Shown: positions 11,461 through 23,200, counted from the first letter of the stretch. The stretch is 64,000 nucleotides of DNA from Norana najaformis (GCA_964023275.1 OZ029920.1:5002014-5066013), one strand, 5' to 3'. Notes: generated from the letters alone by a model not told the origin. Numbers and translations are program-made.

Positions 11461-12049
11461 TTATTGTGTAATAATATTGTGATATCATTGAAATTTTAGA
11501 GCCTTGTTACCAACACGGAGCAAGAAGCGATAACTACACACCTAAAGAAAGTGAGTTTAAGCTCATATACCTCTATTTAACAATTCATTTTGACGGCTTC
11601 CGAGCTCCAGCTGAGAAACAAAAACGTAATTTTCCTGCCTTTAGTAAATATCAGCATCCAATATCTGTGTTTGTTTGCAATCCTGCACAGGTAATTTCCT
11701 ATAAATTGCATTATGAAGAAATGTTTATAGAAGCTTGCTAGTTGCCATGTAAAACACTCAACAATATCTTAGTGTCTAGTCAATACCTCACTTCACTTGT
11801 GCATCAGCTATGTCCACTCCACGTAGACTGCCAATTAAAGAATAAAATACGTGTATTAGTTGATCAAGAATTTAATTATTGCCGTCTAGATATTTGTCCA
11901 AATCGTTATAGGAGCGATACGTATTAACTGTTCGTGCCTCATTTATTTATAGTCCTTGATTTATTCTTTTTCCTTCGGGCCTAAAGAAATGATCAGTATA
12001 GAATGTAATGCTGTTAGGGGTAAGGAAAATTGCCATGGGCTAATAAGGT

Positions 12050-12135
12050 GTTAATAGTAGTTGTAGTAGTAGTAGAAGTAGTAGTAGTAGTAGTGGCAGT
12101 AGTAGTAGTGGTAGTAGTAGTAGTAGTAGTAGTAA
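12050..12135. repeat. TAG trinucleotide microsatellite
   Basis: Near-uninterrupted (GTA)n. Confidence 0.9.
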
Positions 12136-12370
12136 TCAAGAAGCAGTCACATAATAATAATCCAACTTCTGTTTAGAACAAATAATGATGACTATGCACG
12201 ATTTATTAACGCCTATTTGTCCTGCATAAGATCCCAATAGAAAAACGTATACATTTACATTTACTAAGCATACATTTTCGTATTCATAACATCGTTGGTG
12301 ACGCACATTCTATGCATAACCAGCCACTATTACGCACGGGCAAAGGCCGATAAAGAATGAGATGTCATTA

Positions 12371-12714
12371 GGGGCCGTCCATAAATGACGTCACGCACCT
12401 ATGGAGGATGGGGGTCACACATCTGTAACGAATGACTTCGAAATCAATGTTTAGGACGTGTAGAACCTGAGATAAACCGTATGCAGTGTTGCCACAACTG
12501 GATATTTTTTACTAGATCTGGGTTTTTTGGCTTTCTTCTGGGTAATATAAGAAAATTTGCGTATAACATTCTGGATATCTGTTTTTTTCGGGGTGGGTGT
12601 AGAGCTTTGTGATGTCATATTTGATGGGGTATGACTTTTGTGACGACGTGTGACGAGGGAGAGGGAGGGTCAAAAATCGTCCTAAATTGCGTGACGTCAT
12701 TTATGGACGGCCCC
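12371..12714. mobile_element. MITE, 26-bp TIR, TTA target duplication
   Basis: Starts GGGGCCGTCCATAAATGACG (through ..CACGC at 12396) and ends with the exact reverse complement at 12689-12714. Both sides are flanked by TTA. The interior has no gene. A 3-bp TTA duplication fits the PIF/Harbinger superfamily; that assignment is inference. Confidence 0.85.
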
Positions 12715-12754
12715 TTATAGGTCTACGGAGATTACGTGACTTTATACGATGCTA

Positions 12755-12815
12755 GTGTGCGCGTGCTTGTATGCGTGTGCCTGCGTGTGTCTGTGCGTGC
12801 CTGTGTCTGTGTAGG
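12755..12815. repeat. TG/CG-rich microsatellite
   Basis: Imperfect TGTGCGTG repeats. Confidence 0.7.
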
Positions 12816-12939
12816 CCTACATACGATGATAATATAGGCCTTATGCTGTACTTTTATGTGTTGGCCTAAGCGTGGTTTTCCCAGTTAATATGCAAATCTC
12901 AGACCGTCATAAACATTTTACTGCCATCAGCTCAGGCAG

Positions 12940-13100
12940 ACCGAAATAAGTGCCTACTTCAAGTTCGCACAGACATCTATCGTCCCAAAATCAGCTGTGG
13001 AATTCTCTTAATTCGATAATTCCACCAGCTAAAATTTTTAACAAGGCTTACCCACCAAGGGCAGCGCGTGAATTTTTCCGCAGGGCGTGTTTCGCAAAAA
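12940..13100 (+). mobile_element. Possible CR1-like LINE C-terminal relic
   Basis: LWNSLNSIIPPAKIFNKAYP can be read in one frame, resembling the LWNSLP...F ending of CR1/L2 reverse transcriptases. Short and uncertain. 13101-13385 holds nothing recognised. Confidence 0.35.
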
Positions 13101-13385
13101 CGTGTATGTCCATGCAGTGTAATATTACGGTAGAATATAGCAGGTGTTGGAAAAACCTGATCAGCAATACACCCACACCATATTTTTGGTGCTATATATT
13201 GTGTAAGAGCTGCTTTAGCAGTGTGAAGTTGTATAGTGATGTGACTGTTTCAATTGAGATATCATCGGGGAGGATTTGCTTTACCTGTCGAGCTTCAGAT
13301 GAAATCGATCCGAAGACTTGCATATCAACTGACTTTCACTTATCGATCTATCTAAGGTGAGGCGATTGCATATACCCAATGTATC

Positions 13386-13600
13386 GTAATCGTAATTGTA
13401 AACTCGAGATTTCTACAGTGCCAAACGAAAACTGAGCCGAGCAACCAACTTGTTCACAGACGCTAAGTCAAAACAAAATCGATAGGGAAGAAGGGTCCGG
13501 TTCCAGGTCAATATCCAAGAATCAAGGTGACAGGCAGTCAGACGGCTACGGTGGGTGGTGTTTGGAATTGAGCCTGCAAGAGAGATAAGGGGAAGAAGAG
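13386..13600 (-). repeat. SINE-like repeat family A
   Basis: Reversed copy lacking the distal half. Confidence 0.7.
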
Positions 13601-13782
13601 GAATGTATGCAATGAACACTGCTTTGGTGATTTTTGATTGACTGACTGACTGACTGACTGATTGATTTTGGTCGAAGCCTTTATTGAACACCGTACAGTT
13701 CGATCCTTAATTTGGCTTCAATTGTGCATTGATAAATTTCCGTTGTATTGTATTGCATTCTATTGATTGTGTTGTATCATAC

Positions 13783-13850
<68 letters not shown>
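13783..13850. repeat. AAT microsatellite
   Basis: About 22 uninterrupted AAT units. Confidence 0.95.
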
Positions 13851-13865
13851 CATAAATAAATACTG

Positions 13866-14125
13866 ATTTCAGAACTAACAGGTCTGGTTAGCTACAGGTT
13901 TTAAGCGTACGTCAAGACGCGTCTGTGCATGCGGATGCCGGTTCGCATACCGATAGTGGCTTTATTTCCTAGATATAAATCTAGAGCTAGCACGGTCCGT
14001 ACACGGGGACTTTAAACGGTGTGGCGCCCATTCAAACGGTAAGCAGTAGTGATGAATCTCACCCGATAAATTTATTGAAAATGGACGGGATCGAGACCCC
14101 ACAGTCCCTTTAGAAAATCGTGTAC
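13866..14125 (+). repeat. SINE family B, with head
   Basis: Includes a tRNA-like head (TGGTTAGCTACAGG and GCCGGTTCGCATACC) and the body with GGTGTGGCGCCCATTC. One of the two most complete copies. Confidence 0.7.
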
Positions 14126-14129
14126 ATGT

Positions 14130-14895
14130 AACCGTACTTCCTTTACCTTACTTCTCTTAAGCAATTGAACTTTACGTCACTCATCCACTTGATTCACCCC
14201 AACTTACAAAAACATAGCAGACCATATCATACGATGCCATAACATTCTATGCCACTGCATAACTGCATAACACTGCATAATTTTTCTTCTTCCCCTTATC
14301 TCACTTCACGCTTCAATTTCAAACACCATCCGCCTGCTTAACTCCTAGATCTTGACCTGGAACCCAACCCATTGGCCTATCGATTTTGTTTTGACTGAGC
14401 GTCTGTGAATAAGCTGGTTCCCGCGACATAGCTTTCGTTGGGTGCTGTAGAAATCTCGAGATTACCATTGCGATTACGATAACTACATTTACCTTTTTAT
14501 ACCTAACCGTACCTCAGCTTAACGAAAGTTTTCTCATTGGACTTCATATAGTTCATCTTTATCTTACCACACCCTGCCGTCTGTCACCTGACAGTTCTAT
14601 ACCACTACCATACTTTTGACCTTTTCTTAAATTACGTTACCTAACCTTATGCTACATTACCTACCTTATTCTTCCTCTTCCTCTAATCTCACTTTCCGGT
14701 TCAATTCCAAACACCATCCACCATAGCCTCCTGACTCTCTCCCTGCCGGAATCTTGGATCTTGTCCTAGAGCCGAACCTTTCCTGCCTGTCGATTTTGTT
14801 TTGACTAAGTGTCTGCGCATAAGCTACATCCCATGACTTAGCTTTCGTTGGGCGCTGTAGAAATCTCGAGATTACGATTACGGTCACGACACTGG
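14130..14895 (+). repeat. Two tandem family A copies
   Basis: Two full-length family A elements lie head to tail, each ending with CTGTAGAAATCTCGAGATTAC. The second starts within the tail of the first, as if it had inserted there. Confidence 0.75.
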
Positions 14896-14929
14896 CCCTC
14901 AAAAATGACGTTTAGCAATGTATACTAAA

Positions 14930-15505
14930 CAGGTTGCGCTAAGACATCTTTAAATCGCATTCTAAGACTTTATATAACTCTCAGTTTCGTATGTAACTCC
15001 GCCACTGCGGTTAGTCGGTTAGTGCCAGTCCCAAGCCTGGATAAAGGAGGAGGGCGACGTCGACGGCCTTTAATGCCATAAGATGTCGTTAACACTGGAA
15101 CTAATACTAATTGTTATATCTCATAAACCCAAAAAAGATTGTTAGTTGTCTTGGCGCCATTTGTGTACGGTGAGGTCGACGTGAACGGCCTTGGCAAGCA
15201 ATATCGTTAAATACTGTACAATGCTACAGACGGAAATCCTTTAGTTGGGCTCTACGTGTGTGCAGAGGCCTGTAACTGGTGACATTTTGCTTACAGAGGA
15301 ACTAGTTGCTCTTAATGAGCGTTAACACCAGATAGGCTAGTTAACTCCTCGCTGCTGTAGGGCATTAAAAGGCGCTATATACTGCTACACTAATGTAGAT
15401 GCAACGTCGTTAAACAGAAACTACCAGTCAATTGATTCTTTCCACGCCCCTCAGGAAATGAAGGTCGACGTCGACGGCCCTGGCAGCTTCGTTAAACTCT
15501 GGATC
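14930..15505. repeat. Repeat family E array
   Basis: At least three units: AAGATGTCGTTAAC at 15080, GCAATATCGTTAAAT at 15200 and GGCCCTGGCAGC at 15475, each with GTCGACG upstream. 15506-15712 holds nothing recognised. Confidence 0.55.
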
Positions 15506-15712
15506 ATGCAAATTATTCCTTTTTTGGTGTGTTTTATGAACCAACATGGGATATCATATATTGATGCCTTGAGGATTATGATAACGGCTCTGTAGGAGTA
15601 ATTCGATTTCATTAGCTTCGGTTATGGGGTTATTAATCTGGAAATAACCCAAAACGATTCCTTTTGTTGAAGTTACACTTAAATGATACTCTGCGATTTG
15701 CTTATTTTAAAG

Positions 15713-18700
15713 ATGACTGCAGTTTCGTCTTTCACTACGCCAAGTGTCACTGTCACGATTGCCTTTCTACTGCAAAATGCAAATATCAGTAAGTCGAGAC
15801 TAATAAAATCATCTTTGTGACGTGTGTCTATTATTTGTCATTACAGAAGAAGGAGAAGGAGGAAGGAGAGGAGGACGAGGACGAGAAAGAGAAGGAGGAG
15901 GAAGAAAAAGAGGAAGAGAAAGGAAAGACAAGGAGGAGGAAGGCGAAGAGATGAAGGAAGAGAAGAATGAACAGAAGGAACAGAAAGAGGAGGAGGGAAA
16001 GAAATAACAGGAAAGGAAAAAGTTGAAAAAAGAGTGGGAAGAAGAAGAGGAGGAGAAGGAGGAAGAGGAAGAAAAAGAAGACGAAGCAGTAGTAGTCAGA
16101 TACAATCTTTTTCTTCTTGCTCTTCTTCTGTTCTTCTTCTTGTTCTTCTACTTCTTCCACTTCTTCTTCGTCCTCCGCCTTCTTCGTCTTTCTGCATCTT
16201 CCTTATTATTATGGATGGCAGTCGGTTTTTAACTTCACGGTTTCTTAAAGTAGAGGAAACAGGTTCTACATTGTTTAAATTAATTATCAATACCATCATA
16301 AGCGGTTCATTATCTCCTAATTAATTTCTAGCGTGTTATATTTCAGTAATGCCGACTGTCACTGGTGAACTGACAATTAAACCAGAAAACCAAGTCATCC
16401 TTATCAACAAAACTGCCGAAATGAAGTGCACAACAAACGACCCGACTGGAGTCCAACTGTCCTGGTATATGAGACACCCTGATTCTAATGAAAACATTAT
16501 GCTCTATAACGGACAGAAGTTGTCCACGGCTGCTGAAAGCTACATTCGATTCAACCAGTCCAGTATTGGACAACACGACCTAGTCGTAAGAGGTAAGTAA
16601 ATAAGTAACTAAGGAATCTTTATTCACGTGAGACAAGCACCCCATACTTATAAACACCACTTCGTACAAAAGAATAAAGCTCGACCTTCGCCAGTTCACT
16701 CACCCCCCGTTTTTCCCCTGCAAATAGGAACACTCTTCCACTTGCCCTCTCTCCTGCTTTTCAAGCTGTCTTATGCTGCTTCCTCTCTGCACAATTGACC
16801 ACCACCACCAACGATTTCCACCGTAACACCACGTGTCCCTGGCTTAACTTTCTGCATTCTGACCAGGCACTGAAACTGACCAGACAACCTGTTTCTTGTG
16901 GACTTGATTTGGTTTAGTGTCTGTCTGTGAACAAACTGAAAAGGCTTTTGTGTGGCTCTGAGAAAGTTTAGAGATTTAAATTTACATTACAAGAGTAAAA
17001 GAAAAAGCACAATAACAGTAAAGGGAAAAAACAAACAATCCAACACAATGTAACAGTTACAAGAACGACGGAGCTTCAATGGCTGTATGCGCAGGCTGCA
17101 AACTGTCAAAATGGATATGGCCATAATTTTAAATCCTCTTGAAGAACAAGAACTATAAGTTTAACAATTCTAGCTCTTCCAACATTTATGACAAGAAACT
17201 TGGAATATAATTACAGGTACACGCAATGCAGGACACAATTACATCTGTGTTGAACCGGGATCACATGAAACAGAATCTGCAGAACTCATAATACTTGGTA
17301 AGTATTTACCAGTTTTCTGTAAGAAGTGATTTATATTATAGTCATATAAAACAAGATCTTTATATGTTAACAATTGAGTATCTAAACTACTTTTTCAAAC
17401 ACGTTTACACATACTGCCAGTATGTCATCATTATTTGCACTGGCTCTTTCTTGGCCTTTTGTATTATGCATGCATGTATGCCTGTGTGCATGTATGTAAG
17501 TTTCACACTTGCTATCGGTGACCAACTAAGCTTATCACAAGGTGGCTTTCTTCAGAGGCAGTAGATGCTAAGATAAGAACATCGTCGAATGGAGTGAAGA
17601 TGGAAAACCGTTATCAGTGCCGCATCACAAACAAGCTCATAAATGATCCTATGAGCTCTTATTATGTTACTCCAGACTACAGAAAAAATGCGAAGTAGTC
17701 AAATAATTTCAATGTACCACTTCACACCACTGGCATTCGAAACTTGGTCCCATTAACAGCACTGGGCTGCCTTTTATTACTGACTAAGGCGCTGTCTTAC
17801 TCAAACTTTCGGAGATCATAAAGAAACTTGTTATCTCTTCCAGCGTCTATCTATAGCAATTCAGGGTTTCAATTTCGTTGCTTCCGTAGCTCTTTTGCCA
17901 TGCGTGAACTTGACGAGATGTAGCTGTTCCAGATAATTTATAATTTTCTCCGGACATTTTTTTAATCCTGAGGGATCATATATACCATACCTCGGGGAAA
18001 AATGATAGCAGTAGTAGTAGTAGTAGTAGTAGTAGTAATAATAATAATATGTATGTATGTACGCATGTATGTATATTTGTGTATATTCACATCAATATAA
18101 GCATGCACGTATATATCTCGGTATGTAGTGTTCATATGTCCGTACATGTATGTATGGATTTACATATGTGCATACATTCCTGTATAGATGTAGGTGCGCT
18201 TGTATATATGTAGCTGTTTAAAGTGTGTATGCATGTGTGTATTACATTAAATCTCAAAGGATTGTATGTATGTATTTCTTACAGGCTGTTAAAACAGTTG
18301 TTTAATATAGCCTATAAATGCTTGCTTTTGTTGTGTTATGCTTTATGCTATTTTAAATAGTGCTTTTCACATGGATTTATATACTTTAAACAGAGTCTGA
18401 TCCAGTTTGCACTGATAGTTCAAACAACACGTATTTCGGTGCAATGTGCATCATCCATTTCAGTGGAAACTGGCCTCCAGAAATGCACTGGACAATAAAC
18501 GGAGAGGATGTACCTCAAGAATATCTTTCCAGTGAGACAAAGCTCAACGAGTCTGTAACAAGCAGACTGCTGTTGCCAAGAAACTCGACAACCTACTCAA
18601 TCTTTTGCAAGACGAACTTCAGCGGACGTTTGAGACCCAGCGGAACAACAGCAAAGAATGTGCCAACTTATGCAAACACCTGGCAAAGTAAAGTTTTTTC

Positions 18701-20251
18701 AATAATGTGTTTGCAAAAATCGAATCTAATAATATTAAAACAACCTCAGTTAGCAGGAATTCCTTTTTATGCAGGCTTTTTTATGCTCAAGACAAAAATT
18801 TGGTTAGTTTTTGTTGAATGAAACAGACCGGAAAGCTGGCGAGCATGCAGGCGGATGGCTACAGCAACAAATCAAAGGGCAAGAGTTGCATTCAAGTATA
18901 TTGCGCCCAGTCCATTTTTAAAGATCTTGTGAAGTTGCTCATGCGTGAGTAAGCTGGGAAATAAATTTTAAAGTTTTGATAAGTAATTAGGGATCACGTT
19001 TTAAACAGACTACGAGAAACCGAATTATATTTACTTAGCATTGTTTTGTCTATATTTAAATTAGCAGGATAAGGTAACACTGAAGTGGTTGAAAGAGATC
19101 AGTTTAAAATATGAAGGTATTTAAATACAGCTCTGATTTGTTATCTAATGTATATTTTATAATTTATATTATTTTCATAGCTGCAGAAACTCCATTGCCT
19201 TCAAAATTAGAAGCTACAGAAGTAAATGAAAGATCTGCTAAATATAAAGTCATAGGTTGTATATCGTCAGTCCTGGTCATCGCCATTGCCATTTTTATCA
19301 TCAATGCTAATAAAAGTTGCAGGTAAGTGAATTTAACATACACCTGATCTTTTTTGTATTTTGAAAAGTGATCACCGCTATATGTTGAAAAATATTCCTT
19401 AATAGTTACTTTGAGACAGTTTTTTTAGTGAACTTAAACACGCTCGTATTGCAACCTTATGGGGTCTCATTTTAGAAGTACAATAAGAATTATTGTCTGT
19501 CAAATTAATTTACATCATGGTTGACTACTAACGCTCTGGAATTTCATCACTGCATCTGAACTGCAAAAATGAATTGCTTCTCTTATGTTTACGCTTAAAC
19601 CAGAGGACCATGCATTTGAGGAATAATGTTAAGAGGTGTGTAAATAAAGCATGCTTCTTCACCGTATTGGAAGGTTAAAGACTGAATAATCTACATAAGT
19701 TGCATGACCTGGTGATGCTTAAATTAAAGTATGCTTAAGAATGCAGATAAAGTGCAACGAGTCTCTAACAAGCAGACTACAGATGCCAAAAATCGGAATG
19801 CTTCTAACTCAACAACAACCCGTGATATTCAACCTGTTCAAAGACAAACTTGAATGATATTACATGTATGAGCTCCAGCGGGACAAAAGCAAAGAACTTG
19901 CCAACATTTTAATAATTTCCAATTTTACACAACGGATTCTTATCCAATAACATATAGTGGTGAAAGACAGACCAGCCACGAGTCTAATGCTAAACCTTGC
20001 GCTGTTCATTATTTGAAGTATCGACTTATAAGGTAAAACTAAACTAAAATCAAAGTTTTTTAGCTCTAAAGTAGGCTTATAAATTAATTAACATAATATT
20101 CACTAAAACAATTAAGTTTAACTTCTGACAGAAAAGTAGCAGAGATCATAACTTGAAGAATTATTTGTACATAAACAGGACGAACCGAAGTGGTGAGCCA
20201 AACATGGAGAATGGACAAGGAGAGGTTCTAATCGTTCAGTTCGTTAATTGA
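15713..20251 (+). CDS. Immunoglobulin-superfamily membrane receptor
   Basis: Six exons join in frame: 15713-15788, 16347-16592, 17217-17297, 18394-18687, 19181-19322, 20179-20251; 912 bases, 303 residues plus stop. The first four junctions are phase 1 and the last is phase 2, all GT-AG. Domains: a weak signal-peptide-like start (core VTVTIAFLL), Ig domain 1 split over exons 2-3 (Cys in MKC, Trp in LSWYM, Cys in YIC), Ig domain 2 in exon 4 (AMC, HWTI, IFC), a membrane helix in exon 5 (about VIGCISSVLVIAIAIFII) and a short tail. Six N-glycosylation sequons (NKT, NQS, NNT, NES, NST, NFS) support an outside-facing domain. An upstream exon cannot be excluded because the ATG follows an acceptor-like TTATTTTAAAG. 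The 20179 acceptor has a weak pyrimidine tract. The ligand is unknown; a cell-surface recognition role is inferred from the fold. Confidence 0.75.
15840..16200. repeat. Polypurine tract facing polypyrimidine tract
   Basis: 15845-16090 is almost pure A/G (GGAGGAAGGAG-like) and 16105-16200 almost pure C/T (CTTCTTCTTG-like). They are partly complementary, so they could fold as a hairpin or triplex. It lies in intron 1 of the Ig receptor gene. The reading frames here are low-complexity artefacts. Confidence 0.8.
17556..17698 (+). CDS. Alternative 3' terminal exon of the Ig receptor gene
   Basis: Begins after GGCTTTCTTCAG in phase 1, matching the phase left by exon 3 at 17297, and reads 47 codons to TAG at 17696-17698. 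It includes ENRYQCRITNKL, which looks like the F-strand Y-x-C of an Ig fold without its first half. Splicing 17297 to 17556 gives 181 residues with no membrane helix, a possible secreted form. It may instead be the remainder of a partly deleted Ig exon. No donor was needed because it ends with a stop. Confidence 0.5.
18000..18245. repeat. TAG/AAT then TATG microsatellites
   Basis: (GTA)n and (AAT)n at 18008-18048, then imperfect TGTATGTA runs; all in the intron before the Ig domain 2 exon. Confidence 0.85.
19740..19915 (+). pseudogene. Decayed duplicate of the Ig domain 2 exon
   Basis: Matches 18542-18680 in order: AACGAGTCT, TAACAAGCAGACT, TTGCCAAGAAACTC-like, TGCAAGACGAACTT-like, AGCGGAACAACAGCAAAGAA-like, TGCCAAC. 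Small insertions and in-frame stops remove coding capacity. It lies between the membrane-helix exon and the tail exon, so this gene duplicated an Ig exon in tandem and lost the copy. Confidence 0.75.
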
Positions 20252-20659
20252 AATCCTGAAATAATATTCGTGCAGGTAGTGCTTTTGGATTTCAGCTCAA
20301 TGTTGACTTATATTTATTCCTGTTTTGTTACCTTTAAATAGCTTGTTGATTTCTTATTTTCTAAATCGTTTAAAAAAAGCTCAATAACCAAAAATCTGCT
20401 CAGGAAGTAAAGCCTAAATTATTCATTACCAAAACTCTTGACCTGACCTCCTAATAGCTAAGAATTTTGACCCGATCTGATCGAACCCGAGACCCGTGGC
20501 CCGTGGGTCCATCCAAACCACTGACAGCTCTGGATTATACGCCATACCTATGCAATTAATAATTGCATCCCTTCCATCTGTTGACAAAGGTTTAGTTGTT
20601 CGCCTTTTGAAATTTAAAGCACACTTATAGATATGTATTTTGTCTTTGATTCATTGAGA

Positions 20660-21075
20660 CATGATGATAATCGTAATCGTAAGCTTAAGATTTCTACAGC
20701 GCCAAATGAAAGCTAAGTCACGGGAACCAGATTAATCACAGGCGCTCAAAAACCATAAGCAGGAAGGGTTCGATTCAAGGTCAAGATCCAAGAGTCAGAC
20801 AGGCAGACATTCAGACGGCTATTTGGTGGATGGTATTTGGATTTGAACCGGAAAGTGATATAAGGGGAAAAGGAAGAATAAGGTATATAAGGTAACATAA
20901 AGTGAGGTAAGGTAAATTGCGGTAAGACCAAATGCATGGCAGTGGTATGGAACTGTTAGGCAGGGTGTGGTAAAGAAAGATAAAACAAATAGTTAACGGT
21001 ATAGTATGGTTTGGTATGTTGTGGGTGAGTAATGTAATGTTAAAAAATTAAGATAAGTAAGGTAAAGAAAGTACA
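20660..21075 (-). repeat. SINE-like repeat family A, long copy
   Basis: Reversed copy with the distal GGTAAGGTAAA-like half. 20252-20659 holds nothing recognised beyond the likely 3' untranslated part of the Ig gene. Confidence 0.7.
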
Positions 21076-21119
21076 ATTGCACGTACACGTTTCTATAGAG
21101 ACCGTATAGATGTCGTTAA

Positions 21120-21385
21120 GCTGTAGGAACCGACGACCATTAGCGTTCTAGCAAAGATGTACACAAGGTTCTGCGAATGTTCCTTCTCTGTCGCCGGACC
21201 CACTGTGTGGAACAGTCTTCCTGGCCATGTGAAGAATGGCCCCATCTCTGGACACATTCCAGTCACGACTCAAGACCCGCCTTCATAAAACATTACATGA
21301 CTGTCGTTGATTTTTGAACTCATGCACACTGTACAACGCCCTTTTCGCCTGGGTCATGCCACGGTGCTATATAAATTGTCTTTTT

Positions 21386-21390
<5 letters not shown>
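21120..21390 (+). mobile_element. CR1/L2-like LINE 3' end
   Basis: Reads FSVAGPTVWNSLPG, then SRLKTRLHKTLH, and ends with GGTGCTATATAAATTG before an AAT tail, the standard end of this clade. Confidence 0.75.
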
Positions 21391-21423
<33 letters not shown>

Positions 21424-21620
21424 TGTAATAATAGTAGTAGTAGTAAAAATAATAATAGTAATAGTAATAGAAATAATAATAATAACAAATAATAATAATA
21501 GTTATAATAATAAATATAGTAGTAGCAGTAGTAGTAAGAGTAGTAGTAGTAGTAGTGGTAGTAGTAGTAGTAGTAGTAGTACTACTAATAATAATAATAA
21601 TTATAGTAACAGAAATTATT
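21386..21620. repeat. AAT/TAG compound microsatellite
   Basis: Runs of AAT, TAG and mixed units that extend the preceding LINE tail. Poly-Asn, poly-Ser and poly-Ile frames here are artefacts. Confidence 0.9.
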
Positions 21621-21638
21621 GCACACTTTGAGATGTTG

Positions 21639-22744
21639 CCCGTGTGTGGGTCACCCATTACTGGAGAGGTATGACCTGCTGCTTCGTGAAGGTTTTGTCT
21701 CTATTTTTAATCTGGCCCTCACAGACCATCAATGGCTTCAGGCCTCCCTCCCCATAAAAGCTGGAGATTTAGGCCTACGCTGGGTGTCTTCGCTTGCGCT
21801 ACCCACCTTCTTGGCATCCGCTGCAGGCACCCAAACCTTGCAAACTGCTATTCTTCACAAAGGCCAAATATCACCAGATTTTCATCTCAACACTATGGTG
21901 GAACATTGGTGTGCACTCACTATGACTCCACAACCTAATACTAACCTCTGGCATAGACAATCCCAGGGGGATGAACCACTATGCGAGATATCAAAAACTA
22001 CACTTTTTACTAATAATAATGACGCGTACCACCAGCACGTCTAAAGGCGGTGTCATCCCCTCATGCCGGGGATTGGTTATTTGCCCTCCCCATTAACTCA
22101 ATCGGTCTTCGCCTGGATGACGAAGCCCTACGTATAGCCGCAGGTCTCCGTCTCGGAGCTATCCTATGTCAACCACATAATTGCACATGTGGAGCTCTGG
22201 TGACCGCTGAGGGGTCGCATGGTCTCTCTTGCCGCTTGGGACCCGGGAGAATGGCACTTCACGCTTGTCTCAATGACCTTATTCATAGAAGTCTGACTCG
22301 AGCGGGCTTCCCATCAGTGAAAGAACCAACGGGTCTCTCTAGAACAGACGGCAAGAGGCCGGATGGCCTTACCCTGATTCCTTGGCGTTCGGGGCGCAGC
22401 CTCCTATGGGATGTCAACGTGATTGACACGCTTGCACATTCTTACTTACAGGCAACCTCTGTTACAGCAGGAGGCGCAGCTGAACTGGCGGCCGATAGAA
22501 AAACTTTGAAATATGATCATTTGACTCATGCATACCACTTTGTTCCTCTGGCCTTTGAGACTTTAGGCCCTATCAATGGTTTTGGTATGACCTTTCTCAC
22601 AGACTTGGGACGTATATTGTCCCTCATCTCCGGAGATGGTAGAGAAACAGGTTACCTTTTTCAACGTTTGTCCATAACATTACAGCGTTTCAATGCAGTC
22701 GCCTTCCACGGTACATTTGTGGCGCCGAATCCAGACGAGGATTA
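21639..22744 (+). mobile_element. LINE 3' half with CCHC and REL-like endonuclease
   Basis: The first part reads HPLLERYDLLL then QWLQASLPIKAGDLGLRWVS and LPTFLASAAGT, a block I recall from reverse-transcriptase C-termini. The second part (22050-22744) has ALRIAAGLRLG, a zinc knuckle (CTCG, then HGLSC, then HACLND) and RPDG..15..WDVNV, matching the PD-X12-15-D motif of restriction-like (REL) endonucleases of R2-type LINEs. A single one-base shift near 22035-22040 separates the two frames. The end is at GAATCCAGACGAGGATTAG. Clade naming beyond REL-type is uncertain. Young compared with the other LINE relics. Confidence 0.75.
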
Positions 22745-22819
22745 GCCGTTCCAGAATCCCCCCCTCTCTCTTTTTCTCCGGAAATTTTTGAACAACCAAG
22801 GGATTATACTTACCTTGGT

Positions 22820-23200
22820 AAAAAATAAATAAAAATAAAATAAAGTAACAGTAATAGTAATAATAATAGCAATAGTAGTAGTAATAATAATAATAATAAT
22901 AAAATTCTTTTTGGCAGGGCGTAGAGTCATGTCATCACAGACACTGTCAAAGTCAAAGTAGGATACTGTCTTACTTTGACTTTGGAGTCTGCCACGAGTC
23001 GGATGACTTCGATAATAATAATTATTATTAAAAACAATGATAATAATAATAATGAGACTAATAATAATGATAATGATAATAATAATAAAAATAATGATAA
23101 AAATAATAATTATCATAATAATAATAATAATAATAATATAATAATAGTAATAATAATAATTATTATTATTATCATCATCATCATCATCATCAATACTGTA
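22820..23200. repeat. AAT-rich compound microsatellites
   Basis: Two (AAT)n blocks around a short unique piece (22905-23010), ending in TTATTATCATCATC. Confidence 0.85.

Noticed and set aside
15809-16324. Lys/Glu-rich and Ser/Phe-rich frames on both strands
   Set aside because: Products of the purine and pyrimidine runs in intron 1 of the Ig gene.
21307-21658. Poly-Asn, poly-Ile and poly-Tyr frames
   Set aside because: AAT/TAG microsatellite.
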